Source: Chamaecrista fasciculata (taxonomy: Eukaryota; Streptophyta; Magnoliopsida; Fabales; Fabaceae). Taken from it: a DNA stretch of 64,000 nt. The first letter of the stretch is position 1, and each line of letters begins with the position of its first letter. Shown piece by piece: positions 10,260 to 22,287 of the stretch. The notes below the pieces were generated by a model. The model did not search any database. It was given only the letters and a program-made list of their open reading frames with translations, and was not told where the DNA came from. The stretch is taken from the NCBI GenBank assembly GCA_003254925.1, contig QANZ01053544.1, positions 7,184-71,183 on the forward strand. Direction: 5' to 3'. Both the position numbers and the translations under genes were made by a program.

Positions 10260-12616
10260 TGCTTCTTAGGAATAACCACTCTAGAATCTCTTAAGTAAAC
10301 ATGATAGATTATCAAGTCTCTAAATCTCTTAAGTAATCTCACACAATAATTCAGCCTAAAGGGTTTCACGGAAGAGGGGGCAACTTAGCTTCCTTACAAG
10401 TTACAAGAAACAAGATGAAGAAGAAAATGAAGGTTTTCTCATCATGAGAGGTTTTGTTCACACAATAATCTTAGAGTACACTAAATGTTCATTTCAAGTA
10501 AAACTATGCACACAGCAACGGTTGTGAAGTTTTTGAATGAATCTTTCATTTATCCCTGTGCTTCAGAAAATAGAAACTGATGAAGTAGCAATTCTGACTC
10601 TAATGGTTAGTTTCTGACTTATGTAATTATGTACTTTGAGTTTCTGACATTCTATGGAGCAGTAAATATAGCTTTGAGTTATGCTATTCTCAACTACTTT
10701 TTTTATTTTTGCCTAAAAAAAAGTTTAAGTGTGTTAGATCTAAAGTTCATCAAAGCCAAGACATGTCTCTAGGCTTTTTGAACACATATAGAAGTAATTT
10801 ACAGATCGTCTACCAATAAGACTCTCACATTGACAACTAAAATTAAACTTTTGACCTTGTAAATTATGAGTTGACTTTTTATCAATTAAGTAAACATTTA
10901 TAGCTACTTCTCAACTATTGAATATAGCTTTTTTAGTCTTGAGAACTGTGTAAAATCTTTTTAAATTATAAAATACCCATATCAAAACTATAAAAATTAA
11001 ATCTAACATTTGATAATTAGATAAGTCTCTCCAAAGTGTCACACAATGGGTTAAACGCACTTAACAATTTATGCGTGTGTGTGGGCTTTGTGATTACACT
11101 TCTCCAACAAATAGAATTATGATGTAGCATTGCTTATTAAAAAAAAAAAAAAGAGAATTATGATGTAGCATTAATTAACAAAAGACAAGAGAATAAGACA
11201 AAAGATAACTCTAATTGAAACTGATTTTAATAAATATATATTCATATAAATAAATCAGATACACAGATTGGGCCATAGAAAATATTTGGGCCAGATACTG
11301 AATTTATCATAATTAAAACTGGGTTAACAAAGAAATAAAAATTACAATTTCATCCAATAATATATTAAATTAAAATTTTGAAAATTATACAAAAAAATAC
11401 ATAAAATTAATTAAAATAAACAAAAAATAATTGAATTCAAAATTTATTCCAACACTATACATTCTTATATATATATATGTATTATATGTAACATTTATTT
11501 GAATAAAATTATTTATTTATTATAATAAAATATGAAATAAATTAAATATGTGAGTTTTAGGGTACAAATAGGAATAAATTTGAAATAAAGGCTTTTAAAA
11601 TGTATTTTAATAGTATGTTATACTCTTCATACAATGAATTAATATTATCTTGAACATATTTTTATTATCTTTTAATTTATTTGGTATTGGATATTTTCAA
11701 ATTCAAATAGAGGAAGATGTTATGCAACTTGAACATCTACCTAATTCTTTTGGAGGTTTTTTTAAGCGAAATTGCACAATTGTTTTCTTTTTTAATTTTG
11801 GATCATGTGCGTTTTACTTTTTAAACTTTAAAATTGCATTTCTTTTTGAAAAACCATTTTATACTGTGTAAGTGACATTCTTCTATTAAAATTTCGGTAA
11901 CATTGTTTGGAGTTTGGAGAATATGCATCGGAATACAAAATATTGTCTAAGTTGCCTTGGTCAAAGCATGTCTCCCCACTAATAAAAGAAATAAAAATTA
12001 TGCATTATACGTATCTAAATTCACTAACATTGGCTGTAATATTATTATGAGGGTGTAATTCCAATGTTTGTTTATGCGGCCTTATAGCTTTTTGTTCTAT
12101 TCTGAATTTATATATTTCTTTATAAATATATATGTATCTATATTGGTTAATGGTTATTAGACATTATAAAATAAACTTTTGTTTTATTCTTCCGTCATAT
12201 AAAGAGAGTTTTTTTTTCTTTTTGCATCTAACATTTTGAAGTCTTACAACTTGCAGCGGCGAAACGTAAAAAAGATGTATCAGTAATTTAATAATTAATA
12301 GTGAAGTGATAGTGATGTTATTTGGAAACAGAAAACTGAATATCTAGGTTTGGAAAATGAGTAATAGTCTATGATTCGGACTTTAAACCCCACATAACAC
12401 GTGATCCCACATTTTGTGCGTGCGTTTGAATTGTTGTATGTGTGAATTACTTGAATTAGAATGGTGGTTGAGGCTTTCATGGTTTCAAAATACGAACCTT
12501 TTTTTCTTTTAGTTCCAATGGAGAACTTGATTGCATGCCGTGATAGTTGATACGTGATATATTTTTAATCTAGCATTTTCATAATCTCCAAAATATTTTA
12601 TTTTATTTTCTGATAA
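10260..12616. other. Intergenic, nothing recognised
   Basis: AT-rich sequence with short open frames only (the longest, 11650-11871 plus, is 73 codons of Phe-rich low-complexity peptide). No splice-bounded exons, RNA genes or clear repeat ends were recognised. Confidence 0.4.
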
Positions 12617-12626
12617 ATAAGAAAAA

Positions 12627-13517
12627 GGCAAAAGATCTCTTGATGCCCCTAACGTTTGGGGTCAGTTTCAGTTATGTCCCTAACATTTGTTTTGTTTGAG
12701 TTATGCCCTCAACATTTCACATTGGTGTCAATTATACCCTAACCTCAATTTATATTGGGCCAAAGTCCTATTTTGGTCCCTCAGCTCAACAAATCATCAT
12801 CTTCACTACCACCACCACCATCCAACTGTTCACCCGCAAGAAAAACTCCATTTTCACACCACCGTGAACTTTGTTTTGTTAATCTCTTTCACGAGTTTTG
12901 ATTATAGGAGACCATACAATCGATTTCATGTATTAATTTATAAGATTGAACTAAAAAACACACAAAAGGCGCAGAACACGGACCAAAACGAACCCTAACT
13001 GGACCATTTTGAAAAGTCAGAAAACTGAGCTTTTTCTTCAAACTTTGTTTGGGGAAAATGATCCTTAGGTTCCAAAATTAAAACCCCAATAACTAAATTC
13101 AAGAAACATACATGATTGAGCCAAAAAACTTTATCTAGGAATGGCAGTAAAAAACAAGGGTCCTATGTGTTTTTGAGTTCAATCTTAGAAAATACATGAA
13201 ATCGATTGTATGATGTCCTGTAACCCAAACCCGGGAAAGAGATGAACAAAACAGAGCTCAGGATGATGCGAAAATGGAGTTTTCCGATGGTGGTAGTGGT
13301 GGTGATAGTGAAGATGATGATTCTTTGAGCTGAGGAACCAAAACGAAACTTTGAGCAAACTTAAGTGACCAAAATAGGACTTTGACCCAAAAAAATTGAA
13401 GTTAGGGTATAACTGACAACAATGTGAAACGTTGGGGGCATAACTGACACAAAACAAAAGTTATGTGCATAATTGAAACTGACCCCAAACGTTAGGGGCA
13501 GCAAGAGGTCTTTTGCC
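12627..13517. mobile_element. Foldback Mutator-like element, 891 bp, 10-bp TSD
   Basis: The termini are long inverted repeats: the left begins GGCAAAAGATCTCTTGATGC, and the right read backwards begins GGCAAAAGACCTCTTGCTGC. The similarity continues for well over 100 bp on each side (CCCTAACGTTTGGGGTCAGT). Identical 10-bp flanks ATAAGAAAAA at 12617-12626 and 13518-13527 are the target duplication, within the 9-11-bp range known for Mutator-superfamily insertions. Interior parts also mirror each other, and no transposase is present. Confidence 0.75.
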
Positions 13518-13527
13518 ATAAGAAAAA

Positions 13528-15423
13528 TATATTTGATAAAAGTCAAACTGACAATCATTAAGAAATTTCAAAACTGGAACAACAAAAGAAGCATAAAAAG
13601 CAAACCTATTGAACTATTGGGCGATTGAACATAAATAAGTCCTATACGAAAGATATCTTGAGGACGAACTAATCCTATAAGGAATAAATCCTGAGGATGA
13701 AAATCATTACAAAATATGTTGTCAACAAACTGTTTACCATCATACTCATTATTGATCAGGAAAGAAATCACTATAACGACCGTAGATGTCATCGACTCCC
13801 ACTCATATTTACTACTAGAGTTTGAAAACACGATCACAAGATGAGAGGCATCAGCTTCACACCAAAGATGACGCAAACTTTGCCAAGGATTCAAAACTAG
13901 AAAAACATAATCAGATCTGACATGAAAACCACAAGGGATTGAGATATGAGTTTATTGAAGAAAAAAGAAAAGCAAAGAACACGACCTAAAGCTAGAGAGA
14001 AGCACGACCCGAAACCACAGAAGAGCAAGACCCCAGGCGATGGAGAGAAGATGAACATTTGAAATAGTGGGAGGAGAGGGTTACCACTACAAAGCAACGG
14101 CAGCCCAAGACAAAGAAGTGGAGGCGGCTAGGTTTTTTAAAAATATTTTATTTTTTATGCTAAAATAAAGGACTCTTTCACATTAATCATTGTAAAAACT
14201 TTCATGTTTAAACGTCCGAACTAAAAATTATACTGTTAAAATTTACCGTTATATGATTAATTTATTAATTTTTTAGTTGATAATTAAATTTTGAACCACC
14301 CCTAATTTTATGATATAAGAAATTGAAACACAGCACATATGACACAAGAAGGGTGGGTAGGAGGCCACGCTTCCTTGAATAATAATAATACATTAAGGGA
14401 CATGAATTCAGAAGCCCCTTCAGCGAATCATGGGCTAAGATGGATACTTTTATTATTTTAATACAAGATAATCTACAATATATAAGCAAGACAAAGATGT
14501 CATTCTTTTGTGTTATTTTATTTATTTATTTTGCTAACCTATATTTTAAGCATTATAAAACCTAAGACTGCATCCACGTGTTTGTCATCGTTTGATCTAT
14601 TCACATTATTTAATAAAAGATAGACACACTAACTTAATTCATAAACAAGTATACAAGTATATTAGTCATACTTGTTCTGGCCAAAACAAAAATGCCATAC
14701 TTAATAAATAAATGGTTTATGTATTCAACTTTTATATATCAAATCTAGTAATAATCTCTTCAATCCTCAAGATGTTGTCTAGCAGACAAGGAACAATGGA
14801 TTGAATGAATAAAAAAAAAATTATAATAAGAGGAATCCTGAGGCCATGGGATGGACAAGTTACTATATTAATTATGCTATAAACTGAACAGCTGGATAAT
14901 AGATAAGACTTACTATGGAAAAAACTTAAGGTAAATTTCTTATACTTTTGGTATAAAGTTCTTCCAATTAGAAGTTTAATTTATATTTTCACTCTTCTAT
15001 GATTGATCATGCAAAAAAGGTGTGTTTAATATTCTCTCTCTGCCATAAATGGTTATGTATCAAAATTTTGCCACGTGTCAAATGTTTATTAGAGAATTTT
15101 ATAGCAAAAATATAAAGAACTTTACTTAAGTTTTTCTCACTTACTGTTTAGTTTTTAAATTTGTATCAAATAAAATATACGACTCACTTCACTCAGTCCC
15201 TAAATTACTGCAAATCGCCAACAATTTGGTCTCTAAGTAAAATTCAAGGATCAGAAAATAAAAATTCAATTCAAATATTATAGACTTAAAAATACAAATT
15301 TAGTATAAATTTATGGACAAATAAGTATAAAATCAATTCAAGTTTTAAGGTCAAATTTCACGAAGGTCCAAATTGTTGACAATTAAAATATTTCAGAAAC
15401 TAAATGATATATTTTAATCATTC
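13528..15423. other. Intergenic; decayed TTTGGTCC-type repeat near the right
   Basis: The 13568-14130 region has moderate complexity and two minus-strand open frames (108 and 66 codons) with no recognisable family. About 15130-15420 resembles the inverted-repeat element at 26194-26608 (phrases cagtccctaaattactgc and caacaatttggtctct). No gene is supported. Confidence 0.35.
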
Positions 15424-15592
15424 AGCGGGTGGTGGTGGGTGGTGACGGGTGGTGGTGGTTGGTGGTGGTGGTGGGTGGCAGCGGGTGGTGGTGGGTGGTG
15501 GTGGCAGGTGGTGGTGGTGGTGGTGGGTAGTGGCGGTGGTGGTGGTGGGTGGTGGGTGGTGGTGGTGGTGGTGGGTGGTGGTGGAAGAAAAT
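15424..15592 (+). repeat. GGT/GGGT minisatellite, G-rich on plus strand
   Basis: About 170 bp consists almost only of GGT and GGGT units with occasional GAC, GGC and AGC interruptions. The plus strand carries many closely spaced G2-G3 runs. His/Pro/Thr-rich open frames on the minus strand are simply its translation. Confidence 0.85.
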
Positions 15593-15599
15593 GAGATGT

Positions 15600-17003
15600 G
15601 AGTGAGAGGGACAAATTAAGAATTCTACCATAATTTCCTAAGTAAACTTAGATTACGTCAGAAATGTGAAGTAAAAAAAAAAAATGGCCTATGTAATGTA
15701 AATGCCTTTACATTGTAATCCACTTTACATAGCTCAAATTGTCATACCAAACACCTAAAAGTATTGGAATCTGTGTCTTTACTTTACATACCCCCACTTT
15801 ACATCCTACCAAACGTTCGTATCTTTCACATAACTCAAGCAATCACTTTTGGGCCATGAATAGTCAATTACCTTTGTTTTCCGATTTGCTTTGCTCAGGA
15901 AAAAGGCAAGGTCAATGAGGTCGGCCACCTTCTACTATGCCCTCAAGAAAAGCCCTAACCTGCAAAATTTCTGGATGGATATGACAATATCTTTGCTGAC
16001 AGGTTCATCTCTATCTAATCTATCTGTTATGAGGCCCATATTGTATAACAAAGTATCAATCAACAGAAGATGCTCTCTACTGTACACCACGTGAACGTAT
16101 ATGTAGCAACTTAAATTTATTGTGGACAGTCAAATTACACTAATCAAATTTAAATGGTAGTATGTATCATGTATGTATTATGTACATGCCTACACAAAAA
16201 TCTGTGGTCAATATATGCTGTTAAAGTCGTAGTGCTACAAGGAAGTTTGAATTTTTGGAAAACAAAAGAAAAACTGAGCTGTAACTATAAACCAGCACTG
16301 ATTCTGCTGTCAAACTTTGCAGGTCGAGCTCAATCACCATCAATTTTTTCTTTCAATATTTATGAGAGTATATTGCTATGGAGGGGTATTATATCCCACA
16401 TACACGAATCCCTAGGTATTTCAACGGTAGGAGAGCTCAAGTTTTAGCAAGTTATAAGCTTTCCACATCCTTAGTATTTCAGAGAAGTTGCTATGGTCCA
16501 TTTAGATGGATATAGACTCAGCCAAAAAATCATGTATCAGGCATTACTTTTCAGCATAACTAAATGCTTACTCATCCATCTAGATATTGTCCCCAAGAAA
16601 TGGTAGTTTGGATACTCTTCCTTTGCTGACCAACCAACCAACAGAATCACGCTGTACAAAATTTATCATCACATGCCCAACCAACCATTAGATATTATAA
16701 AGGCCAGCTGTGGTATCATCAACTCAACAAGTATTTATGCGTCGACACTGATATTTATCAGCTTGGAGAGTAAATTGAAAATCTAAGAAAAAGCACCATC
16801 CATTTATGATATGTAAAGATATACATCCATCTCAAAATTCTTATTCCCTAGTCAGTTGTCAGACAGACTAATTTTAATGGAAGCAAAAATCAAGTTATTA
16901 CAGCTATTAAGCATATACAATTATCTAATGGAAAAGTTTACATTAGACAAGAAAAATTTTACTAAGAAAACGAGTAAGATAATGTTCAGGACAGTAAATT
17001 ATA
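15600..17003. other. Intergenic, no gene supported
   Basis: Plus-strand frames at 15891-16094 and 16154-16447 do not match a family I know and lack exon context. This stretch is 3' of the minus-strand gene at 17004, and part of it may be that gene's 3' UTR. Confidence 0.35.
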
Positions 17004-18473
17004 TTACTTGGAACCATGTCTACCGTACTCCTCAACTCGTGTAACTGCATCCATTACCACATCAATTGTCCAATCTTTCACGTCCTCCTGCAGAAATCGT
17101 GAGGAAAATGAGACATAGGCACATGAAGCAATCGCTCCAACAACAGAAGAACTATTCACCACATACGCAGCCGAAAACTTGTTAATCTTGGTCGAGTAAT
17201 TTTTTTATTTTTCGCATAGAAGGTTGGGTAATGGTATTGACACAACCCTAATTATATATACAAAAACAAGCACATTTTATGCAGGCCCTTAGATTGCTGT
17301 AAGTGGGCATGAGTATTCGTGTGAAACTCATGGATGTCAAAGTCATTAATCATCTTAATTAGTCGAATCAGAGATTTTACCATAATAAGAACTACTTTAG
17401 GATCATCTAGAAGCAAAACTATGACATCAAAATCTTTGAAGAGGTAGCTTTATCATGATAAGTTAATAACCAGTAACCACTTAAGAATCCTTTACATGTA
17501 TTCACTTTGGTCATTTCTTTTCCTTAAGGCTACAGTTCCCTCATATCCTTTTGCAGCCGTATATGTTCCTATTTAATTCCACTCATTCTGTCTCTTGGTT
17601 TCTCTACAAGCATTGGTGTGACAAGGGAGTATTTTTCTCAACTAGCAAGTAATTATTTCAGAACCCGAAGTTCAACAAAAACAAAGGAGTGTACTATCCT
17701 GCATACAGTTACATTAATAAGAAGCACCATGTGGCTTACCAGACGCAATGATTCTCCAGTTCTTAATCGAGCATTAGGGCGAGCAAGCTTAGACTCAAAC
17801 GGAGTCCTAGGCCTCACTTCTCGAAACTCCTCCCACTCTTCACGGGTGAGCATTCTTACAGTGCCTGAACCTGCAGGTGCATATTTTATCTTGCGCTCAA
17901 GTATTTCTTCGGACTTTGACTCATCATACTGCCATGCCAGTACAAGTACAATTAGATTATAGCTTAATATCACAATGCAATATGCAAACTGAAAGATTGG
18001 CCACAAAGTGATAATATAGAAAAGGGTGCATCAAATATCAATGCAGGTTAAACAGGAAATCTACACGCCTAAATGCTCATTTATCTTCTAATTGGAGATT
18101 CCAATCTTCACTTGTTCACCAAGTACTTTCATCGAACAGTTAAAATGCATCTAAAACTATAAATGATTAAGGCAAAAGAACAAAAAGATGAAAGGGGGAT
18201 TCAAAGTTAAGAGATGACAAATACCATCATGAGGAGCTTGGCGAAGAGTGCGATTCCTGCGGCACTGAGAATCATAGGCATAGTGGCAGTGTCGAGGAAG
18301 GATTTGGATTCGGGAACCTCAACAATGAACTGGTCCTTCTTCCTTGAGGTCCTCTTCTTCCTCATCTTCTCCAATTCCGCAACCTTTTTCTTCAATGTTT
18401 CTGTGGGGACATCGCGGGATTGTGTATGCAAATCCCTGCCGAACATGAACAATTTATGCCTAATTCTGTTCAT
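17004..18473 (-). CDS. Small single-pass membrane protein, 173 aa, unknown function
   Basis: Three exons join in frame with GT-AG borders: 18225-18473, 17740-17928 and 17004-17087 (stop TAA), giving 173 residues. The N-terminus is basic (MNRIRHKLFMFGRDL), followed by a short charged helix-like stretch (KKKVAELEKMRKKRTSRKK, about 29-47). One hydrophobic segment lies at about 62-83 (MILSAAGIALFAKLLMM). The conserved-looking tail contains KYAPAGSGTVRMLTREEWEE and a C-terminal VVMDAVTRVEEYG. It has the look of a plant-conserved protein, but I know no function. The basic leader and single anchor would fit a mitochondrial or other organelle membrane, which is a guess. A MULE-type element (18720-19143) sits about 250 bp upstream of the start, in the likely promoter. 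Confidence 0.85.
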
Positions 18474-18719
18474 TGCTCAAAATTCCAGCCCAGTATAGCT
18501 CACTTCCTCTTTCTCAACACAAATTCGCGTTACAATGGAATCGAATTTGATGAATTATCAAATTACTATGAAATTACTGCGATTTTGAGATGATATTTCC
18601 CACCTTACTGTAGAGCGAGAGAGGGATTAGAAACCCTGTAAGAGAAATGGGAAGTAGAAACTAGAAACGACGCCTCCCGCAAAGTCATTAATTGACAAGT
18701 GTATCATATATTTAATATT

Positions 18720-19143
18720 GGCCAAAGTACACTTTTGGTCCATAAGTTTGGCTAAGGTCTCAATTTGGTCCCATATTTTTTTTTGTTGCACTTTTGGTCC
18801 CATATTTTTTGCTCAAGTTGCAGATTCGGTCATGTATTACATTTTTTGTCTCATATCTTTGGTTTACGTTACAGAATTGGTCCTCTATTTTTTAGTCAAG
18901 TTGCAAAATCGGTCTCATATCTTTGGGTCAGTTGCAAAATTGATCTCATGTATTTGGATCAAGTGGGAATGGAGGTGAAACTTTTTGCAAAGATATGAGA
19001 CCAATTCTACAACCTGACCAAAAGATATGGGACCAAATATGCAACTTTTTGCAAAGATATGAGACCAAAAGTGCAATAAAAAAAATTATGGGATCAAATT
19101 GAGACCTGAGTAAAAGTTATGGGACCAAATGTGTACTTTGACC
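18720..19143. mobile_element. TTTGGTCC-family MULE-type foldback element, 424 bp, perfect 9-bp TSD
   Basis: The left end begins GGCCAAAGTACACTTTTGGT, and the right end read backwards begins GGTCAAAGTACACATTTGGT. Arms mirror each other over most of their length. The 9-bp duplication TTTAATATT flanks it at 18711-18719 and 19144-19152. It lies just upstream of the gene starting at 18473. Confidence 0.8.
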
Positions 19144-19152
19144 TTTAATATT

Positions 19153-20078
19153 TGTAAATATAAAATATAGACGAGTATTTCATATTTTATTTTCAAAATG
19201 CAGCATTTTATAATTTTGGACCAAAACATGAGGGCTACGGTCTATGAAAACACGTATTTTTCAAGCATACTCTCAAGGGAAAAATCTGATTTTTTTTAAG
19301 GAATATTCCTAGAATACTCTCAAAAATTAAGAATTTCTTGCATCTTAATCCTTGAAAACACGTATTTTTCGAAATAAATTTTTTTAGAAAAAGTTTTATT
19401 GTTAGATTCATTACGAGTAGGTTCCAAATATATAATTCATTTTTGGAAATTTTATTTTTATTATTAATTATCTCTTACTTGAAAGTGTCATTTATCGGAT
19501 TTAGAGAAAAATTCAGATTAATTTCTAAACTTAGTTTGTTCTTAAATTTTTACCATAAACCTAATAAAATATGAAGAATTTAAATATGATAATTAAAATT
19601 TTAAGTTATTGGATTTGCTAATTTCTAAAAATTCTAAGGTAAAATTTTTAATACATGCCTAAAACTAGCCTAAAGCTCTATCTAGATGGCTAAAGACCTC
19701 TAATACTACTCTAATCTATCCCAAAATTACACTCGATAAAGCAAAGTTAACAAACTAATAAACTCAACCAACAAAACTATCTATTAACAAAAAATACAAA
19801 CTCAATTATACTTGGCCATTACAACTTAGCTAGCCAATGTTATTCTTTCAGCTTACACAAGACTTCTAATCTTTCAAGCATTCAACGTGCTCGGCACCTT
19901 ATCCAAACTATAGTTATAATAAGTCTATTTGCTCACTGTTATTAAGAAAGGATAAGATATGAGGAAGACGGTTGCAAAAGCATCGCCTTTCTCAACTATT
20001 AGATTCACTATTCTAGAAGGTGAAAACTGATCTAAGAGCGATTGCAAAAGCATCACCTTTTCCGGCTTTCCGGCCATT
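19153..20078. other. Intergenic, AT-rich; short imperfect duplication
   Basis: No gene seen. Around 19970-20060 the phrase 'attgcaaaagcatc(a/g)cctttt/ctc' appears twice about 75 bp apart, just before the RNase H fragment at 20079. Confidence 0.35.
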
Positions 20079-20253
20079 ATGTTAGAAGGAGATGCAAAAA
20101 TATGTTTTGCAAATCCAAGAGTATCTCATTCCCTCATGCTTACAAGTGTACTATGGAATGATACAATTCATGCTTCAATGTTGTTTAGTAGTTTTATTTT
20201 AAGTTGGGTTCCTAGAGAATTCAATCTTATTGCTCACAATATTATATTCCTTA
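20079..20253 (+). pseudogene. LINE-type RNase H domain fragment, 5' part
   Basis: The frame reads MLEGDAKICFANPRVSH, then about 25 less conserved residues, then ILSWVPREFNLIAHNIIF. This matches the second half of the RNase H-like domain (RVT_3) found at the end of plant LINE ORF2: an E/DGD(A/S)K strand, then W(V/I)PRE.N..AH with the catalytic-region His. The reading stops exactly where the Harbinger-like element 20254-21921 is inserted, and related sequence resumes on its far side. Only a tail fragment of the LINE is present. Confidence 0.55.
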
Positions 20254-20884
20254 GGGTCTGTTTGGGAGCAATAGGATTTTAATCCAAGTTCAACCAAATA
20301 GATGAGATGAGATTATTTTTTAATTGGATGAGAGATGATATGATGTATTGGTGTTTGGGTGATTTTAGAGAAAATGATGTTAAATAGAGTGTGAAATTAT
20401 ATAAAAGGGTATGTAATGATTGTGGTTGGTAGAAATAAGTTTATGGATTTTTGTAATTTGTATAGGGGTAGAAATGGTAGGAAATAATGAGATGAGATGG
20501 AGATAATAAGATGAGATAATAGGTGTTTGGTTGTGTTTTGATTGGAATAATATTGAGATGAGATGATATTGGAAAGTGTGATATTGTATTAGAAAGCGTG
20601 AGGATGAGAAAATTTTGGATGAAGGGTTAGAGGTCAATCCAAGTGGATGAGATGATGGGCCAAAATGAAAATAATATTGGAATTATTTTTAAGAATACAA
20701 TTTGGTCCATAAATTTGTAGCGGTCCTATTAATCAATCCCTAACATGTGTAAATGATAACTTGGGGCTTACACGAAATCGCAGTCATCAATAATCAGATC
20801 TATTTGTGAAATCCAACGAAAAAAAAATAACAAAGAATAGTTTGAGGACCATAATGCAAATAACAAAACAACACAAAAATGTTT

Positions 20885-21207
20885 GGTCAATGGTTCATTT
20901 TGATCCAAAATGTATGCCCTAATATTCATTTGGTCCATTATGTTTCAAAATGTTCATATTGGTCCTAAATGTTGGCAAAATGATTCATTTTGGTCCTAAA
21001 TACTGGTAAAATGTTTCGTTTTGGTCCCAACCAAATAGAGAAAGTATTCTTTGGGAACAATACGTAGCTCTAAACAAGCCATATTCAATAGTTGGGACCA
21101 AAATGAAACATTTTGCAAATATTTAGGAGCAATTTGAATATTTTGAAATATAATGGACCAAAATGAATATTAAGGCATACATTTAGGACTAAATTGACCC
21201 TTTAACC
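20885..21207. mobile_element. Foldback element nested in the Harbinger-like element
   Basis: The left arm GGTCAATGGTTCATTTTGAT mirrors the right arm read backwards, GGTTAAAGGGTCAATTTAGT. Both then continue through ATGTATGCC and TTCATTTTGGTCCATTAT. No matching target duplication was found at the ends. Confidence 0.5.
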
Positions 21208-21484
21208 CTATATTTTTCCATCCTGTACATACACGTGGGTCATTTTGTATTTTTTCCATTCAATACATTACCGTTATTAGATTTAGGAGTCCTTTAATTT
21301 GACAAAAAAATATAGATAGAACCATTGTCCACATATATAGAACATATCCAAACTCAGAATAACCGAAAACTGAAGAAAATACAATATCTGAGATTGTCTT
21401 ATTTTATGCCCATTTCATTAATTTTCTATCATTCCTCAATAAAAAATATTGTAAATTTTTTGTTTAATTAAATTAATATAAATT

Positions 21485-21640
21485 CTCTCTCTCTCTATAT
21501 ATAAATAAGAGTGTGTGTGGGGTGTGTGAAAAAGAGAGAGAGAGAGGTGTATGTGTGTGAGAGGTGTATGTGTGTGTGTGAGAGAGAGAAAGAGAAAAAG
21601 TGTGTGAGTGAAAAAGAGAAAAAAAATGATGAGAAGTGAT
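21485..21640 (+). repeat. GA/GT-rich microsatellite
   Basis: Alternating runs of CT, GA and GT dinucleotides, including two copies of agaggtgtatgtgtgtg. It lies inside the Harbinger-like element. Confidence 0.8.
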
Positions 21641-21924
21641 AGATAGAAAGAGAAAATTATAAGTGTAATAAATGAGGGTATGTAAAATTACTATTTTGTC
21701 TAGTTTTTTTTATTTATATTAAAGTATAGGTAATTATAGGTGTATAAGTAGGGATAAATTAGTAATTGTAAGAGAAAATGAGATGGTGTTGTGAATGAGA
21801 TGATGATGTGGATGAGATGAGATGAGATAGAGGTTCAAAAAACACCTAACGAGTACTGTTCATCCAATTTTAGAATGAGATGATGATTGAATGAGATGAG
21901 ATTAAGATCTAGTGTTTGCCCTTA

Positions 21925-21990
21925 ATTAGTTGGGATGCCATATCTCAAGTTATTGTGAATGCCGAATGGGTTGATGTTGCCCCAGCTTGT
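21925..21990 (+). pseudogene. LINE RNase H fragment, 3' part beyond the insertion
   Basis: Directly after the TTA duplication the sequence reads SWDAISQVIVNAEWVDVAPA and then a stop. This resembles the C-terminal end of LINE RNase H regions and continues the fragment at 20079-20253. The assignment rests on position and weak similarity. Confidence 0.35.
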
Positions 21991-22287
21991 ATTTAAAAGC
22001 GTAAAGGCCCCAACTAGGCAACTACCCAAAAACCTAGTTCAATCCCGTGGATAATAATATAAGAATAATAATAATATTTGTCTAAACTCGTGAATAATTT
22101 ATTATACACGTCTCATAATATTACACCCGTAACTATATTTCAATTTCGAGGAAAAAGGATAATACTTTCTCCCCTCAAAAACATAAATTTTCGCCAACTC
22201 CTCAGCAGCACGGCCCATAATTTACACACAAGGCCCAATATTTCCAGCCCATGAAGCCATCTATTTGATCATATACACACACCTGCA

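Larger units (their letters stand above)
20254..21921 (+). mobile_element. PIF/Harbinger-like non-autonomous element, 1668 bp, TTA TSD
   Basis: It starts GGGTCTGTTTGG after TTA (20251-20253) and ends TGTTTGCCC before TTA (21922-21924). Both flanks of the insertion continue a LINE RNase H-like frame, which supports these borders. Beyond GGG the termini match poorly as inverted repeats. Subterminal 'gatgagatgagatt' motifs occur at both ends in direct orientation (about 20301 and 21890). The interior at about 21655-21760 matches the element at 1-749. It also contains a nested foldback element (20885-21207) and a GA/GT microsatellite (21485-21640). Confidence 0.55.

Noticed and set aside
11650-11871. 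73-codon Phe-rich plus frame
   Set aside because: Low-complexity AT-rich translation without homologues I know.
13568-13894. 108-codon minus frame with hydrophobic runs
   Set aside because: No recognisable family, no splice context and no composition shift; kept as unassigned spacer.
15414-15631. His/Pro/Thr-rich minus-strand frames
   Set aside because: Direct translation of the GGT minisatellite; no start context or homology.
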